The notes under the pieces are model-generated. The model saw nothing but the letters and a program-made list of their open reading frames with translations, was not told the origin of the DNA and ran no database searches. The position numbers and the translations under genes are program-made. Shown here one piece after another: positions 10,920 to 22,691 of a DNA stretch of 64,000 bases; position 1 is the first letter of the stretch, and each line of letters opens with the position of its first letter. Source of the DNA: Malachius bipustulatus (Eukaryota; Arthropoda; Insecta; Coleoptera; Melyridae); assembly GCA_910589415.1 (NCBI GenBank), contig CAJUUM010000031.1:1488001-1552000 (forward strand). The letters run 5' to 3'.

Positions 10920-11780
10920 TTAGAAGAGCTCCGTTCCTTTGACAAGGTTTAGCAGCCCGCTAACCAAGGTTTTTTCCGCCAGATGGCTCCCGGGACTGAT
11001 TGGTCCCAGGACCGCATAGCGCGTTCGTGCGAGTGCTGGACACTCGAATATCACATGAGAAGCTGTCTCGTCTTCTTTATTGCAGAGTCTACAAATTGGG
11101 TTTTCTCTGTATATCCCCAGTTTATGTAGGTGTACCCTTAGGTGGCAGTGTCCTGTGAGAAGACCCACCACCGTTCTGATCTGCATTCTATTTAGTTGCA
11201 GTATCTGTCTGGCAAAGTTTCGAGAGGGCTCCTTGATCATCACCTTACCATGTTTGTTTCCTGTTATACGGTTCCAGTGTGCTCTATGTTGTGTTCTTAT
11301 CCACTGAGCCACCGCCTCGCGTACAGTGTTCTTTGGGATGCCAAACACTGGTTCGGGCCCAGTGTAGTTTATCCCAGCGCCTTTCTTGGCTAGTTGATCT
11401 GCAGCCTCATTACCAGGCGTCCCACGGTGACCCGGAACCCAAACTAGTGTCACCACGTTACACCTGGCTAAGTCAATGAGGTCTTGCAGGCATTCCCAGA
11501 CCAGTTTTGATCTGATTTCATAAGCTGCAAGGGCTTTCAGGCTAGCCTGACTGTCGGAGAGGATGTAGATTTCCCTACCTCGATAGTTCCTTCTGGTATT
11601 CTCTCCAACGCATAGCCTAATTGCATTTATTTCGGCCTGGAAGATGCTGGCATGAGTCCCCAGTGGCACGTAAATATTGCATCCGGGGACCACCCCATGC
11701 ACTCCAGCTCCGGTACCTGTCCCTGTCTTTGAACCGTCAGTGTACCAGACCAGCCCTTTTTTCAGGCACAGGTGTTCCAT
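10920..11780 (-). pseudogene. LINE ORF2 C-terminus: RNase H and zinc-knuckle end
   Basis: RNase H is clear: LVWYTDGSKTGTGTGAG carries the first Asp, then EINAI with Glu, LSDSQASLKAL with Asp and WVPGHRGTPGNEAADQLAK with the last acidic residue. A Cys/His end follows (CRLCNKEDETASHVIFECP). It would degrade the RNA strand during LINE copying. The frame is uninterrupted here, but the upstream RT part is separated by the SINE and by an in-frame stop just before the Met used as start, so the gene is dead. Confidence 0.85.
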
Positions 11781-11816
11781 TTGTTGCCATTATTTCCAGT
11801 CCATTAGAACCTTGAA

Positions 11817-12041
11817 CTATTTGTTGTGTTTCTCGAGCCAAGATCGGGATTCACCTTGTGGAAGGCAATGGCAAACCACCACAAGTACCCTTGCCTAGTA
11901 AAACCTTTCAAACAGTGCCGTTCGGACTCCGGCAATAAAAAGGGAGGTCCCATATGTCTGTGTAAACTGATAGCTCGCGCACCACAGACATATGCGAGAG
12001 GTAGCCTATGCCCGATATGCGGGTATGGCACTTGAAGAAGA
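11817..12041 (+). mobile_element. SINE-like insertion with 11 bp target-site duplication
   Basis: The flanks AGAACCTTGAA at 11806-11816 and 12042-12052 are identical direct repeats lying inside LINE coding sequence. The 225 bp insert ends in a GAA-rich simple tail. It contains a GGCAATGGCAAACCACC block of a kind seen in many SINEs. I did not find clear pol III A and B boxes, so the type is inferred from size, tail and duplication. Confidence 0.65.
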
Positions 12042-12052
12042 AGAACCTTGAA

Positions 12053-12370
12053 TGGTTTTACAAATGATATCGTAGTACTCATACCATCGGATTGCATTTC
12101 CAGGATAGGATCTGCGATGATATCAGTTATTCTGGAATGCCCGGTTTTCCCAGGTTTATCCCAGTTTTGGTTTTGTTTCAGCCTGTAGGCGCCCAAACGT
12201 GCCTCGCTTCTTTTAATATGAATGTCAAGAGGAGGCAGGTCAAGTATGGCCTCCAGTGCTGTCGTTGATGTAGTGTTCATGGCTCCCGTGATGCCTAAGC
12301 ATGCAAGCCTTTGAACACTTTGAATTTTCATAATGGCTTGTTTCTGGTCGATCCAAATGCCAATAATCAT
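12053..12370 (-). pseudogene. LINE ORF2, end of reverse transcriptase domain
   Basis: Encodes IQSVQRLACLGITGAMNTT and ALEAILDLPPLDIHI, the conserved thumb/C-terminal end of LINE RT, then a linker to RNase H. It stops at the SINE insertion; frame beyond the insertion point is SINE sequence. The catalytic RT part has been lost by 5' truncation. Confidence 0.75.
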
Positions 12371-13167
12371 GGGTAGACCAAACTGGGTTGGTGGAAATGT
12401 TATTTAATTAAATTGTTTTTCCTTCTTGATGTTTACTACTTTGAAACGTTTACGTTTGTTATTGCTGATCGGATGGCAATGACGTTGAGTTTCGTGTTTA
12501 TCTAGATCATGCGCATGCGTTCAGTAGGCACTAACCAACATCTAACAACGCGAAACCAAAATCGGCCACGACCATCTTGGATCGCCGATTAATTACGAAA
12601 TTGAACTTCGGTTCAGCTTCGATCTAGCTCGTGAATTGTTCTTAGCCTGTAATCAGCGAATATACAACGTTGCCGCTATTGTTCATGTTACATTTTTAAC
12701 ATGATGATGTTACCTAACAGCAGTGTCAAATCATGAGTATTTCCTTTTAGCATACCGAATTGATTTTAACAACGTCAGATTGACATCGTTGTTACGTTAA
12801 CAACGCCAAATGAGATTTTCTAGCATACGACCCTTGATCTTTCATATTTAGCTTTATTAATACATGAATTTATTATCTCTATTAACTTGTTTATAGCATG
12901 ATCTAAATCATCTATTGAGCTTACTGAATTCCAATCTTTTGATTGGACCGGCTGCCCTGAATTTTTTTGGCGGTTCATTTAAATTTACTCCTACTAGTTT
13001 AAAAATGAAGTATAGAAGCTGTGATTGGACAAGAGCCGGGTATTATGAACTATAATTCAATACCTACGAATAATCATTTTCATCATTCATCCAAAAAACT
13101 CTAATAATTGGAATATAATTCAATAAGAGCAGAAAAAAATGTTTTGATTAAAATTTGTTTTCTTTTA
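12371..13167. other. non-coding stretch, includes a dispersed repeat
   Basis: No ORF of interest. The part at 12735-12845 (bounded by TTTAGCATACCGAATTG and TCTAGCATACGACCCTTG) resembles 49530-49705, so it is a dispersed repeat with similar end motifs. Confidence 0.5.
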
Positions 13168-13479
13168 TACAGGGTGTTCGTAAATTAATGGGACATAGCT
13201 CAGCTACAGCTTTGCGACCTCAAGGAAAAGCGATTAAACGAAACATATCTTAGTACAAAAGTGCTTCCTCAAAACACCACCACGAAGAAGAAAATTTGAA
13301 ATTCAAAATTGTGTATATTTCGGTAACCAAAGTAGCGATCAAGCTGAATTGGTATAAGTCACTTTCAGAGGCAGTCAAATGATATTAGCGTCAAAGTCTT
13401 GTAGCATAATGCAGAGGGCGCTGTCGGTAGAATTTTTCCGTGTGTCTTTTATCATATTTTTTCTACTCCCAACCTTTAA

Positions 13480-13845
13480 TATATATATTAAATATGAATC
13501 ACCAGTGCTTTAATGGGTCTCATTAAGATACAAATTTTCATTAAAGCACTGGTCAAGCTATCCAATGGCAGAGGAGCATTTGCAATCGAATCGGTTCCTT
13601 TTCGCTTACAATCGGGTCGGCAAGCCAACCGAAGTCACAGAGTTGTCATACTCACGACAAAAATTGCCTTGTGATATAAGTTCTGTATTTCTGAAAAAAA
13701 ATTCTGAACGTTTATTTAATTTAGAACATAAGTAACATTCAAAGAAAATTTATCAAGATTTTATGTTACCTTAATTAATTTGATAAGTAGGTATATCGTG
13801 TAAAAGATAGGAAGATAAAGTATTATATTATTCGTAGTGCTCCGT
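13480..13845 (+). repeat. dispersed repeat, copy 1 (inverse copy at 48885-49230)
   Basis: Starts near ATGAATCACCAGTGCTTTAA and contains an inverted pair of CCAGTGCTTTAAT motifs about 45 bp apart. Almost the whole unit recurs in inverse orientation at 48885-49230 with moderate divergence. No coding capacity. Confidence 0.75.
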
Positions 13846-14207
13846 GATAGTATTCAAAGCGGCAACGCTGCGACCCGCGTTGCGCAGGGAAACAATATCG
13901 TAATTAATGGCTGTCGATGTTATTAAAATTATTAATTAATCTCAAAATCGAAGCGTAAAATTCGGAATTCGAACTTCGCATAATAAAAATTACGCAGTAG
14001 TGAGTAGTGCCCTTTAAACTTGGTACTAAAACATGTCTCAGCAGAATAACCTTAGCGACAAAGAGAAAATTTGTTAAATGCGTAAACAAATAGCAACCTA
14101 TCTCAACCTCAATGATCCGCAATTGTACACGGGTCATTGTTAAAATATATAATTTTTTAATATTTTCTATGAAATAAAAAAGGGTCGTAGAAAAAATAGT
14201 GTATGGA

Positions 14208-14333
14208 ACTCGCAGATAATGGCTATTAATACGCTCTTATGATGGTTAAGACACTCGCCTACGGCTCGTATCTTAACCATCATACTCGCGTATTAATAGC
14301 CTTCATTATAAGCTCGTTGCATAATATACTATT
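14208..14333. repeat. inverted repeat followed by a 32 bp dispersed motif
   Basis: GGCTATTAATACGC...TATGATGGTTAAGA pairs with TCTTAACCATCATA...GCGTATTAATAGCC around CTCGCCTACGGCTCG, a stable stem of about 33 bp. It is followed at 14302-14333 by a 32 bp sequence identical to 10542-10573 at the truncation point of PLE C. Confidence 0.6.
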
Positions 14334-14570
14334 TTTATTCTCAATTTTCGTTACTATTGGTAAACTTTATGGAGCGTACGTTATTTTTACATAGAAAAGT
14401 TATACTAATTTCATGTCGAGAAAATGTGTCGTTTTCAAGGAAAACGCATCTAAGCGTTTCTAAGCATTTTCAAGAACTATGATATTATTCAGTTACACTT
14501 CAAACGGCAGAATTTTTCAAAAATAAAGGATTTTTTTTCAATATTTTTTTTTATCAAAAATTTGTTTTAT

Positions 14571-14636
14571 TTACAAAAGATTTTCAAAATGGCCACCATT
14601 GGCTTCATTGCATTTCTGACAACGTTTGCCTAGATT
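14571..14636 (-). pseudogene. C-terminal remnant of a mariner/IS630-type transposase
   Basis: On the minus strand the sequence reads NLGKRCQKCNEANGGHFENLL followed by a stop. The ANGGHFE ending resembles the C-terminus of insect mariner/Tc3-type transposases, and it lies inside TA-flanked inverted repeats. The catalytic DDE part is gone. Confidence 0.5.
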
Positions 14637-15158
14637 CATGAAAAATTAAAACGAATTAAGAGATAGATATCGACTAAGACTAACACTAAATGTAACAACA
14701 CCTTTATCTTTGAAAAATTTGAGAATAATTTTACAGACATTTGTCAAAATAAAAATAAACTACTCCATCAGTTTTAACTGACAGATGACAAAGTGAAAAA
14801 AGTAACGACATGCTTAATGATTGCTGTTTGAAGTGTAATTGAATAAAATATCATAATTCTTGAAAATGCTTGGAAACGCTTTCCTTGAAAACGATACATT
14901 TAAGATATTGTTTCGTTTAATCGCTTTTTCTTGAGGTCGCAAAGCTGTAGCTGAGCTATGTCCCATTAATTTATATTTGGGCACCCTGTATAAAAGAAAA
15001 GTAAAAGCATAGTATTGCATTCGCGATTATAGCCATTATTCACTTGAAGATGACAACGCCACTTGCTAAAGCTGGTGGCATTATCATCATATTATAACGA
15101 GACCGCTCTGGAAAAATTCTATTCGTTTCGTGAAGAACTCCTAGCCCACCATTTCATT

Positions 15159-15559
15159 TGTTTACAATCTTTTTTTTATGATGGTTATAAGGCAATGACA
15201 TGTTCGCGACAATTCCCGTCACATGTCATGTGACACATTGACAGACAGACGTTAGTTCTATGGATTTCTGGAGTGGTCTCGTCGAACAAACATTTCCAGA
15301 ATCCACGGCCGGCGCGTCGATACAAATCTGCAACCTACTAGAACGTGACCACTGACGCGTCGGGGGACTATATAAAGACCGCCGGTGCTGGTGGAGTAGT
15401 AGTAGTAGTAGTTGGTGTTGATGTAGTACAAGTAATAGTCAGCTGTTTGTGTTTTGATTATGTAGAATAATTATTAGAGGTTATAAGTACTTGTGGTGTT
15501 AAACAATAAAGGAATTTGCAGACTTTGGTGGTGATTTATTTATTGTGAGACTCGTAACA
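15159..15559 (+). mobile_element. solo LTR, copy 1
   Basis: Runs from TGTTTAC to GTAACA and contains a TATA box (ACTATATAAAG near 15367-15377) and a polyadenylation signal (AATAAAG near 15506). A longer copy lies in inverse orientation at 49748-50275. No internal retroviral sequence adjoins and no clear target duplication is visible, so a solo LTR is inferred. Confidence 0.6.
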
Positions 15560-16450
15560 ATATTGTGAATTTGGCTTTATAATCGCTCATATAATAATAC
15601 CTATACTATTAATTTTATTGAAAGTTGTGACGTTACAGTAACGTCGCGACGCTGGAAAGCGACGCCATAATTTAAATAAAATATTATTCCCACGAAAGGC
15701 GGGAGAAAATCATGTAGGAATTATTCAAGTAGTAAAATATTAAAATCCAAGCAGGTAAACCGGCGACAACAAAATAAGGGAGGTTTTTTATGTTCGTATC
15801 AGTTGTTGGTTACAGAAAGTGCCTCTAGGAATGATCGGAAAACAACACACAATTCAGCGAGAAATATTAAAATATTAAATTCGAGCAAATAAATGCGAAG
15901 CCGAGAGGAAAACAAGATAAGAAGTTGTTGTTGTTTACGTCCGATACCTCTATAAGGGGATGAAAATTGAAGGAACGGTAGCAGATCGCAGCTGGCCTTC
16001 CTAGAGAACTGATCTAGGATAGCCGGTCCGGCATCTATAGCTCACCCCTTTGCCCAGAGGCCCCGAGTACTGATCGGGACTTCTCCTAGAGCGAAGAAGA
16101 AGAATTGACTCTTCCAAGCTCACGCCTTAACCTTCCCCAATGCGAAGCCTGGGTACTGACCAGGAGTCAAGTTGGGATTACGCGAGAGAGTAGTATTGAT
16201 ACTCTTTCGTCACCCCCTAAAGCTACCTAAAGTAATAAAACCCGTGGTCATTTCATGTAACTAGAATTTTCCCCCGAGCTAATTTATTGATTAAATTATT
16301 CATTTAAATAAAAGGGAAGTCTTTACTAATTGAGACCATAATAGATTTCATGTAAATAATATTAATCGAGAGTTTTATTCAGTTCATTTCTCATTCTTTT
16401 ATCGACGCGATAAAAATAATAGTAAAATCATTCCGTTCTCGTCTCATATT
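15560..16450. other. non-coding stretch, nothing recognised
   Basis: About 0.9 kb with no ORF, RNA gene or repeat that I can identify. It is the left flank of the hAT element. Confidence 0.5.
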
Positions 16451-16664
16451 GCTCCACTCATAAGCGCCGGATTTTGAAAATATGAATGGGTGCTCTGGCT
16501 TAGAATGTAAGTAGTATTCGACAAAAATAAATATACATATATATAAATATATATGTAAAAAATGCCCGAAAATTATATTTTCATGATTTATAATCACGGC
16601 TCTAATAAAACTTTCAAATTTGTATAAATATATATATATATATATTTATATAATTAACTTAAAT

Positions 16665-16736
16665 GGGCAGCCTCCCGGGGGGTCTGGGGGGTACGAAGTA
16701 TCCCCCAGGCGGAGGGGGTTCGGGGGTCCTCCCCCG
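16665..16736. other. G/C-run island in AT-rich sequence
   Basis: Runs of four to six G alternate with short spacers, and C runs lie on the same strand, bracketed by TA-rich tracts. It could form a G-quadruplex or hairpin. It is unlike anything around it; origin unknown. Confidence 0.6.
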
Positions 16737-17732
16737 AAATATATATATTTTTTTTTAGAAAAATATTGTGAAATAGTTACGGTATTCGTAATTTTAATGT
16801 GATTTTCATCAAGTTGAATCACAGAAAACTTTCTGAAAATATTATTTATTATAATAATCTGATAAAATATCTTGCAGCTTAATTTATTTATTCATTTATT
16901 TATATATGTTACAGTTAAAACCCGTTTTTAGATAGAACGCGTTATCCCTAGTTAGAACTAGTTTTTACTAAATGCCTTTGTTAAAACTAGAATTTACTAG
17001 TGCCTAAAATTTAATATCAGTTAAAACTAGTTCTAACTAGACAAAACGGGTTTTTCCGAAGCGAATTAGTTAAAACTGTTCCGTGCGAGGTTAAAGTTGA
17101 TCGGAAGGTATTCTGATTGGTCGCGAGACGTCACCTGATTCCTAGTCTAGTTCCGTCTGGGCGCTGTACGCTCGCTGTTTTCAGTGTTTTCAGTCTCGCT
17201 TTGTTTTTGTTGTGATAAACACGTATAGATTGAGTCTAGCGCAATTCTGCCGTGTTAATTGAAAAAGACGTATCTACATAAAACATGGTTTTGAGAAAAT
17301 GGCGATGAAAGAATTTTGTTCCTGCCAAGTGCTTAGCAATGTTCAATAATCTAACGTTTCTGCATGGAAACGTGATTTTACATGATGTTTTTAATTTTTA
17401 ATTTGAAAACTTTCCAATGTCTCTGGAAACATGACTTTTGTTAGATACGACATTTTCAGTTAACAAATTGTTGTGGTCACTTAGATGTACTGTGTTAATA
17501 AAAAAAGACGTATGTTCAGAATTTTATTTTTAACTCAACTAATATAACTGATTACTTATTATTAACGCTATTAATAAATGAACTAGTGATGAAAATTCTA
17601 TATTAAATATTATTGTACAATAACATTTAAAATGACAAAAAATAGATCTAGTCAAGTTTGTCGTCTACCATATCATTGACAGGTAATGTTTGCCAAAACT
17701 GAATCCTATTTTTTGGTATGATTGGCCCAAGT

Positions 17733-19975
17733 TTATTGATGATTGTAGTTTTTCTCAACGTTGTTATTCCTCTGCATTCTTTTAATACTTCCGGTTTTGA
17801 AACACCTTAAAAAATCTAAATCAGACAAACATTCGTACATATGCCTGATAAAATTCTTACCATTTTTGTGACATGCTGCAGATAAAAAATTCAGGGAAAT
17901 AAAATTGCCATCAAAGTCTGTTTTGTAAGTCATAGTGTTCTTTCCTCGTTCAAAAGTAACCTGAACCATTTCATGCAAATATGGCCTAGGTACTATTTTC
18001 TTTAACTTATATTGCGATGTGTGATCTTTCCATTCATAAAACATATCTATATTCATGTCGATAACATCAGTATGAGCACTAGCTTTCTTTACTGCGTCTT
18101 TATAATCGCTGAAGTCATATATTTTTCCCTTTTTTCTGAGAGACTGTTCCACGCAGTGATGGAAAGAATCCGCGGCCATAAAAGTATGGCCGGGTTCAAA
18201 GTACTTTATTTCCAAAAGTTGCAAATTTGTTTCACCAGAATTAATGAGGTACACAAAAAAACAGTACAAACACCAATTTTTGTTCTGCGAGGAACAATTA
18301 TCAAGCCATAAAATGATGTGTTCCACATCTCTCACTGATAAAAAGTATGCATAAAAGGTACTGATTAGATCTTCTTTCGCCCGCCCTCTTATAGCCTCGT
18401 GCCAAATTACCGCTGTATTTTTTGTGTTCTGTGACTTTCTAGCTTTGTCTCCAGCTATGACAAAACTTTCGTTGAAAGCCACCAATCGGGGAGTAAAAAT
18501 TATTTCCTTAAATGTATCACATCTTGGAAGCATAATAATCTGCAAAAATAAAAATGTAGGACACATAAAACATTAACAATGAAATCAATTATTACTTTTT
18601 GAAGGTCTGCTGTTACAGTAATTTTTTTGGGATTTTGACTTTCTGCATCTTCTTGGTATTTTTGTCTGGCAGCAACATATTTTAAGTGGTGAATGCTCCA
18701 AGCCTTACACGGTTCACAGTCATCAAATGTGGCATCTTTTTTGTGGCCAGTTACTTTTCCATGTAAATTGAATTGTTCACATGTGAAACATTCTTCGTGA
18801 CCCAATTTAGTGAAAGAGATATTCATCTTAGCAACTACATCTCGATATAAATAGTAGGAAAAATGTTTATCGGGATGATGTTCCATAAAATTTTTATACA
18901 TGAGTGTAATTGAAATGTCATCAGGAAGATAGAGACGATTTGGTGCATGCTCCCTTCGGTAGTGAGACTTTTGGGGACCAAAAGATTGGATATGCTGTTG
19001 TATCAATGTTTTGTCAACTACATCGGTTCTTTTGTTTCTTTTTCGCCCATCAGTTTTTGCTTTAATTCGTTCATTATCGGTCATGTCAAAAAGTGAACTT
19101 CTTATTATTCGGTCATTTGTTGGTTTAAAACCCAATGTAGAAAGAAAAAAAGTTTTACATACTTGTTTAGGTGAGCCATTTTTATCTTTAAAATAGTAAC
19201 ACAAACTCTTCTTCCGTCTAGAAGTTTGATCAGTAGTTTTTCTTTGAACTGGTTTTCGTTTTACGCAACTTAAGATAAAATTTTTCCTTTCTGGTTCAGG
19301 CATAAGACAAAATTCTTCATTCAAGCTTCGCCGATATCTTTCTCCACGTTTTGTAGTGCATTTTTGAATGCATGTTTTACAAGGTGGTTTTAACGAACTC
19401 TTTTGCTTTTTTGTCAGTTGTTTTAATTGTTTTCGTTCTGAAGCACTAGAAATATACTTTTTTCTTTTTCTCAAGTTACCTGTTTTTGTAAATCTTAATC
19501 CATCAATTATCGATAAGCAAGTATCGATGATTGCTTCTAAAGTGTCTTTTGCAATAATTTCAGCAATGTTTAAATCTGCGGTAGATTCTGCGTTAGAATT
19601 TGTGTTAAAACTTGTTAGTAATACAGGGTTCCCTTGCTTTAATACAATGTCTTGCAGTATGTTAATTTTACTTACATTAATTTCATCGACCGACTCCGAC
19701 ATGGGTTCACCTTTAATTACTTCATTTTCAAAGTTATTTGTATCCATAAACTCAGTGACACAAATATTATCTTCATTATTATTGCTAAACTCACTATCAG
19801 TAGAGTAGTTCCCATCTGATGGTAAATACTCTTCCTCTTCAAGTTCTATCATTTTATTTTTCTTTGCGGATTTTTTTTTAGGTTCTTGAAATTTGTTTCT
19901 GAGCTGCTTATTTAAAGCCATCATAACTAAGTGTTTTGATCTATTATTCGTAAAATAATTACTACTGCTGGTCAT
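17733..19975 (-). CDS. uncharacterised transposon protein, two exons, RNase H-like motifs
   Basis: Exon 1 is 19975-18596 and exon 2 is 18539-17733, split by a 56 bp intron with GT (18595) and AG (18540) ends that keeps the frame, giving about 728 residues. The N-terminus is acidic and Ser-rich. Cys clusters follow (CKTCIQKC near residue 200; CFTC and CEPC near 400). Spanning the splice junction is ADLQK/IIMLPRC. Further on are WHEAIRGRAKEDLIS, ILWLDNCSSQNKN and GHTFMAADSFHHCVEQ. The Asp of ADLQ, the Asp of LDNC and the Glu of HCVEQ could form a DDE-like site, but that is inference; I do not recognise a named family. It has no internal stop and is divergent from the transposase gene. Confidence 0.72.
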
Positions 19976-20250
19976 GTTTATTCAAAACTGTTGGAAAGTT
20001 TTAAAACACAATTCTTATCAATTCTTTCACTTCACTTCACTTCACACTATTATTTCTGTTATTGTAATAATAATAATAGTACCTAGTACACTACTTCTGA
20101 ATCTGCTGTTTAGAAACTAATTACTGCCTCTCAAATATTACTTGAAACATATATTAAAACATAATATATCAACTGTTTTCCAACAATTATTATTAATAAT
20201 AATAGCTGCACGCTGTGATCACACGTACAAACAATCCGTAAATAAGGCAA

Positions 20251-20513
20251 TAATTGAACCCTATGCTGCAACAACGTTGTAAGTGCCAAAAGTAAATTTT
20301 GCGGGAAGTCGAAATAAACATTTTTTTGTGAACCAATATAATATATCAGCTTACAAACATTAATACATTAATGTTAATTAATGAATATAATTAATGAATA
20401 TATTAATGTTTGTAAGCTGATATATTATATTGGTTCACAAAAAAATGTTTATTTCGACTTCCCCCAAAATTTACTTTTGGCACTTACAACGTTGTTGCAG
20501 CATAGGGTTCAAT
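20251..20513. mobile_element. palindromic MITE between the divergent genes
   Basis: AATTGAACCCTATGCTGCAAC at the left is mirrored by its complement at the right. Arms of about 125 bp are almost identical and flank a few bases of AT. It has no ORF. It sits in the shared 5' region of the two genes. Confidence 0.75.
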
Positions 20514-20848
20514 TACTATGAAAGTGAGGTTATGCTCGCTGGATACTCTACCGTCAACCTGATGAAACAGTAGTGATGTTAGTTGTAAATGACGTATCTA
20601 CAAGTTAAATTGCAAGATACGTTAATAAACACTAACATTGCTAGTTACGTTTTTTTTAATTAACAATTTGTAGCTTTTTGTAGTTACGACTTTTCTTTCT
20701 ATATAAATTTTGTTCACTTGGAATGCATATACGACTTTCTTGTCTCACAGATAGTAGCATAATGCCGTCCTACTTTTGCTGGTGCTAGTAACTCAAAAAT
20801 GACCGAAAGTGTAGATACGTCTTTTTCAATTAACACGGCAGAATTGTC

Positions 20849-22691
20849 ATGGCAAACTTAAATGAGGGAACCCGATGGAAAGAGGAGTTTTTAAACAGGT
20901 TATTAGCGATTCGCGATCACGACAAAAAAGAGGACTATTTTTATATTATGACAAAAGATACCTATGACAATTTAGTGGACGAAATTGAAGAAGCACAATT
21001 AGCTGTTCAGAAATCTCAGAAGCAGTACAGGAGACTGAAGCGATTTAAGGTAATTAATATTTGTGGAATACGAAAATTAGTGACTAGACAGGAGCCCATG
21101 AAATACTACTTGTATGTAGATGAAATTTTTGATATAATTGAAGCAGCTCATGTAGCCGTTGGTCATGGTGGTCGGGATAGACTTAAAAATGAAACTTCAC
21201 GAAAATATCCGAACGTAACTTTAGAAATGATTAACATTTTCCTCTCAATGTGCGAAACTTGTCAGCGTAAAAAGAGTATGAAGAAAAAAGGACTTGTTTC
21301 AAAACCCATACTACATTCTGAAATGAACAGCCGTTGCCAAGTCGATCTAATCGACATGCAAAGTCAAGAAGATCGGGGATTTAAATTTATAATGGTGTAT
21401 CAGGATCATCTGACAAAATTTGTTTTGTTGCGTGCATTGAAAAGCAAGAGAGCCGTGGAGGTGGCTTATCAGTTGACTGATATATTTTTGACATTTGGTG
21501 CTCCTTGCATCCGATAACGGCAGAGAATTTGTAAATTCTGTCATAAATGAGCTCATTTCATTTTGGCCCGAGTGTAAACTGGTCCATGGAAAGCCAAGAC
21601 ATAGCCAAAGTCAAGGATCTGTTGAAAGGGCTAACCAAGACATAGAGAAAATGTTGGCTTCATGGATGCAAGATAATGGTACTACAAATTGGTCAAATGG
21701 TATGCGGTTTGTACAGTTTATGAAAAATCGGGCACTTCATTCCGGCATTAAACAGTCACCATACAAAGCAATGTTTGGTATAGAACCGCGAGTAGGGCTT
21801 ATGACTTCGACTTTGCCTCGAGATGTTATTGAGGATATACGAGATGAAGATGATCTCGAAAATGCGTTAAATAAAATAAATATGGAGGATAATACAGATA
21901 ATGCAGAAACTGAGCCTGGAGCTAGTTGCAGTGGACGGCATCAGATTAAAACCGGAGCGAAACAAAAAGACGCAGAAAGTTCATCCAAAACAAGTGGAGA
22001 ATCGCCAATCGCAGCAGAAGCCAGTGATTATGACATTGAAGGTGAAGCATCTACGACTGTAGTAGAGCCTCTTATAATACCACCAGACGACAAAGACCTC
22101 GTACTTGTAACAAATGTTAGTCGACAAATAGTGGCATCCAGAGAAACAGCACATCAAAACTTAAAGAAACAGGCCAAGAGAATGATATTGACTTCAGATG
22201 CAATACACGTTCCTGTAGAAATCGGTGATAATAAAATTATACAAATCCCTGATGTCGACAGAGCAAAAGCAGACCTACGTAATATAGTCGGAGTGATTCT
22301 TCAAAAGGATGATCACGGTTTTCACAAGATTGGAACGAAATATGGAATGCTCGACAAATTATATTGCAGGTATGTACCTACCTATGTATTGCTTAATAAT
22401 TGTTTTATCATATAATTATATCACTATTAGGTAAAAGCTATCTAATTAATAAATGTACTTTTCAGGTCAGAATTTGACAAGTGCAAAGAAAAATTTTTGC
22501 TTGAAGAAGATGTTCCTAATACTAATTTACCTTTGAGAACTGTTGCTAAGGAAGCAGCCATAGGAACAGGTCAAGGATTTATCCGCTGCGTATGCAAGAA
22601 AGGATGTATATTAAAAAGGTGTCTCTGCAAGAAAAATAGTTACCTTTGTAACTCAAAATGCCACGATAGTTTGTTTTGCAATAACAAGTAG
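20849..22691 (+). pseudogene. Ginger/KRBA2-type transposase (integrase fold), frameshifted
   Basis: The ATG at 20849 opens an acidic helix-rich N-terminus, then an HHCC zinc motif (H101, H106, C135, C138), then the integrase core: Asp in QVDLIDM, Asp in ASDNGREF, Glu in QGSVERANQ. A small deletion near 21495-21517, just before the second Asp, breaks the frame. After an acidic linker the gene continues to a 96 bp intron (GT at 22370, AG at 22465) into a Cys-rich C-terminus (CVCKKGC, CLCKKNSYLC, CHDSLFC) like a CXC motif. This matches gypsy-integrase-derived transposases such as those related to KRBA2. It would cut and paste the element but is inactive in this copy. Confidence 0.85.

Larger units (their letters stand above)
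10780..12370 (-). mobile_element. 5'-truncated LINE with RNase H (I/LOA-like group)
   Basis: A minus-strand non-LTR retrotransposon end: the last part of RT (12053-12370), RNase H and a Cys-rich C-terminus (10920-11780), then a 3' region ending in a (TTTA)n-like tail at about 10783-10815. Truncation lies near 12370. It is interrupted by a SINE. Presence of RNase H points to the I/LOA/R1 side of LINE diversity; the exact clade is not determined. The 10573-10779 flank is featureless. Confidence 0.8.
13170..14988. mobile_element. degenerate mariner-like element with nested insertion
   Basis: Ends CAGGGTGTTCG and GGGCACCCTG, flanked by TA. The right arm (about 14820-14988) pairs first with 13170-13255 and then with 14395-14515, so about 1.1 kb (13256-14394) has been inserted into the left arm. 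The interior holds the C-terminal end of a transposase on the minus strand (14571-14636). TA target, ends and this remnant support an IS630/Tc1/mariner origin. Confidence 0.7.

Noticed and set aside
11621..12035. Plus-strand ORFs overlapping the LINE/SINE region
   Set aside because: They are antisense to RNase H coding sequence or lie within the SINE; no domain is visible.
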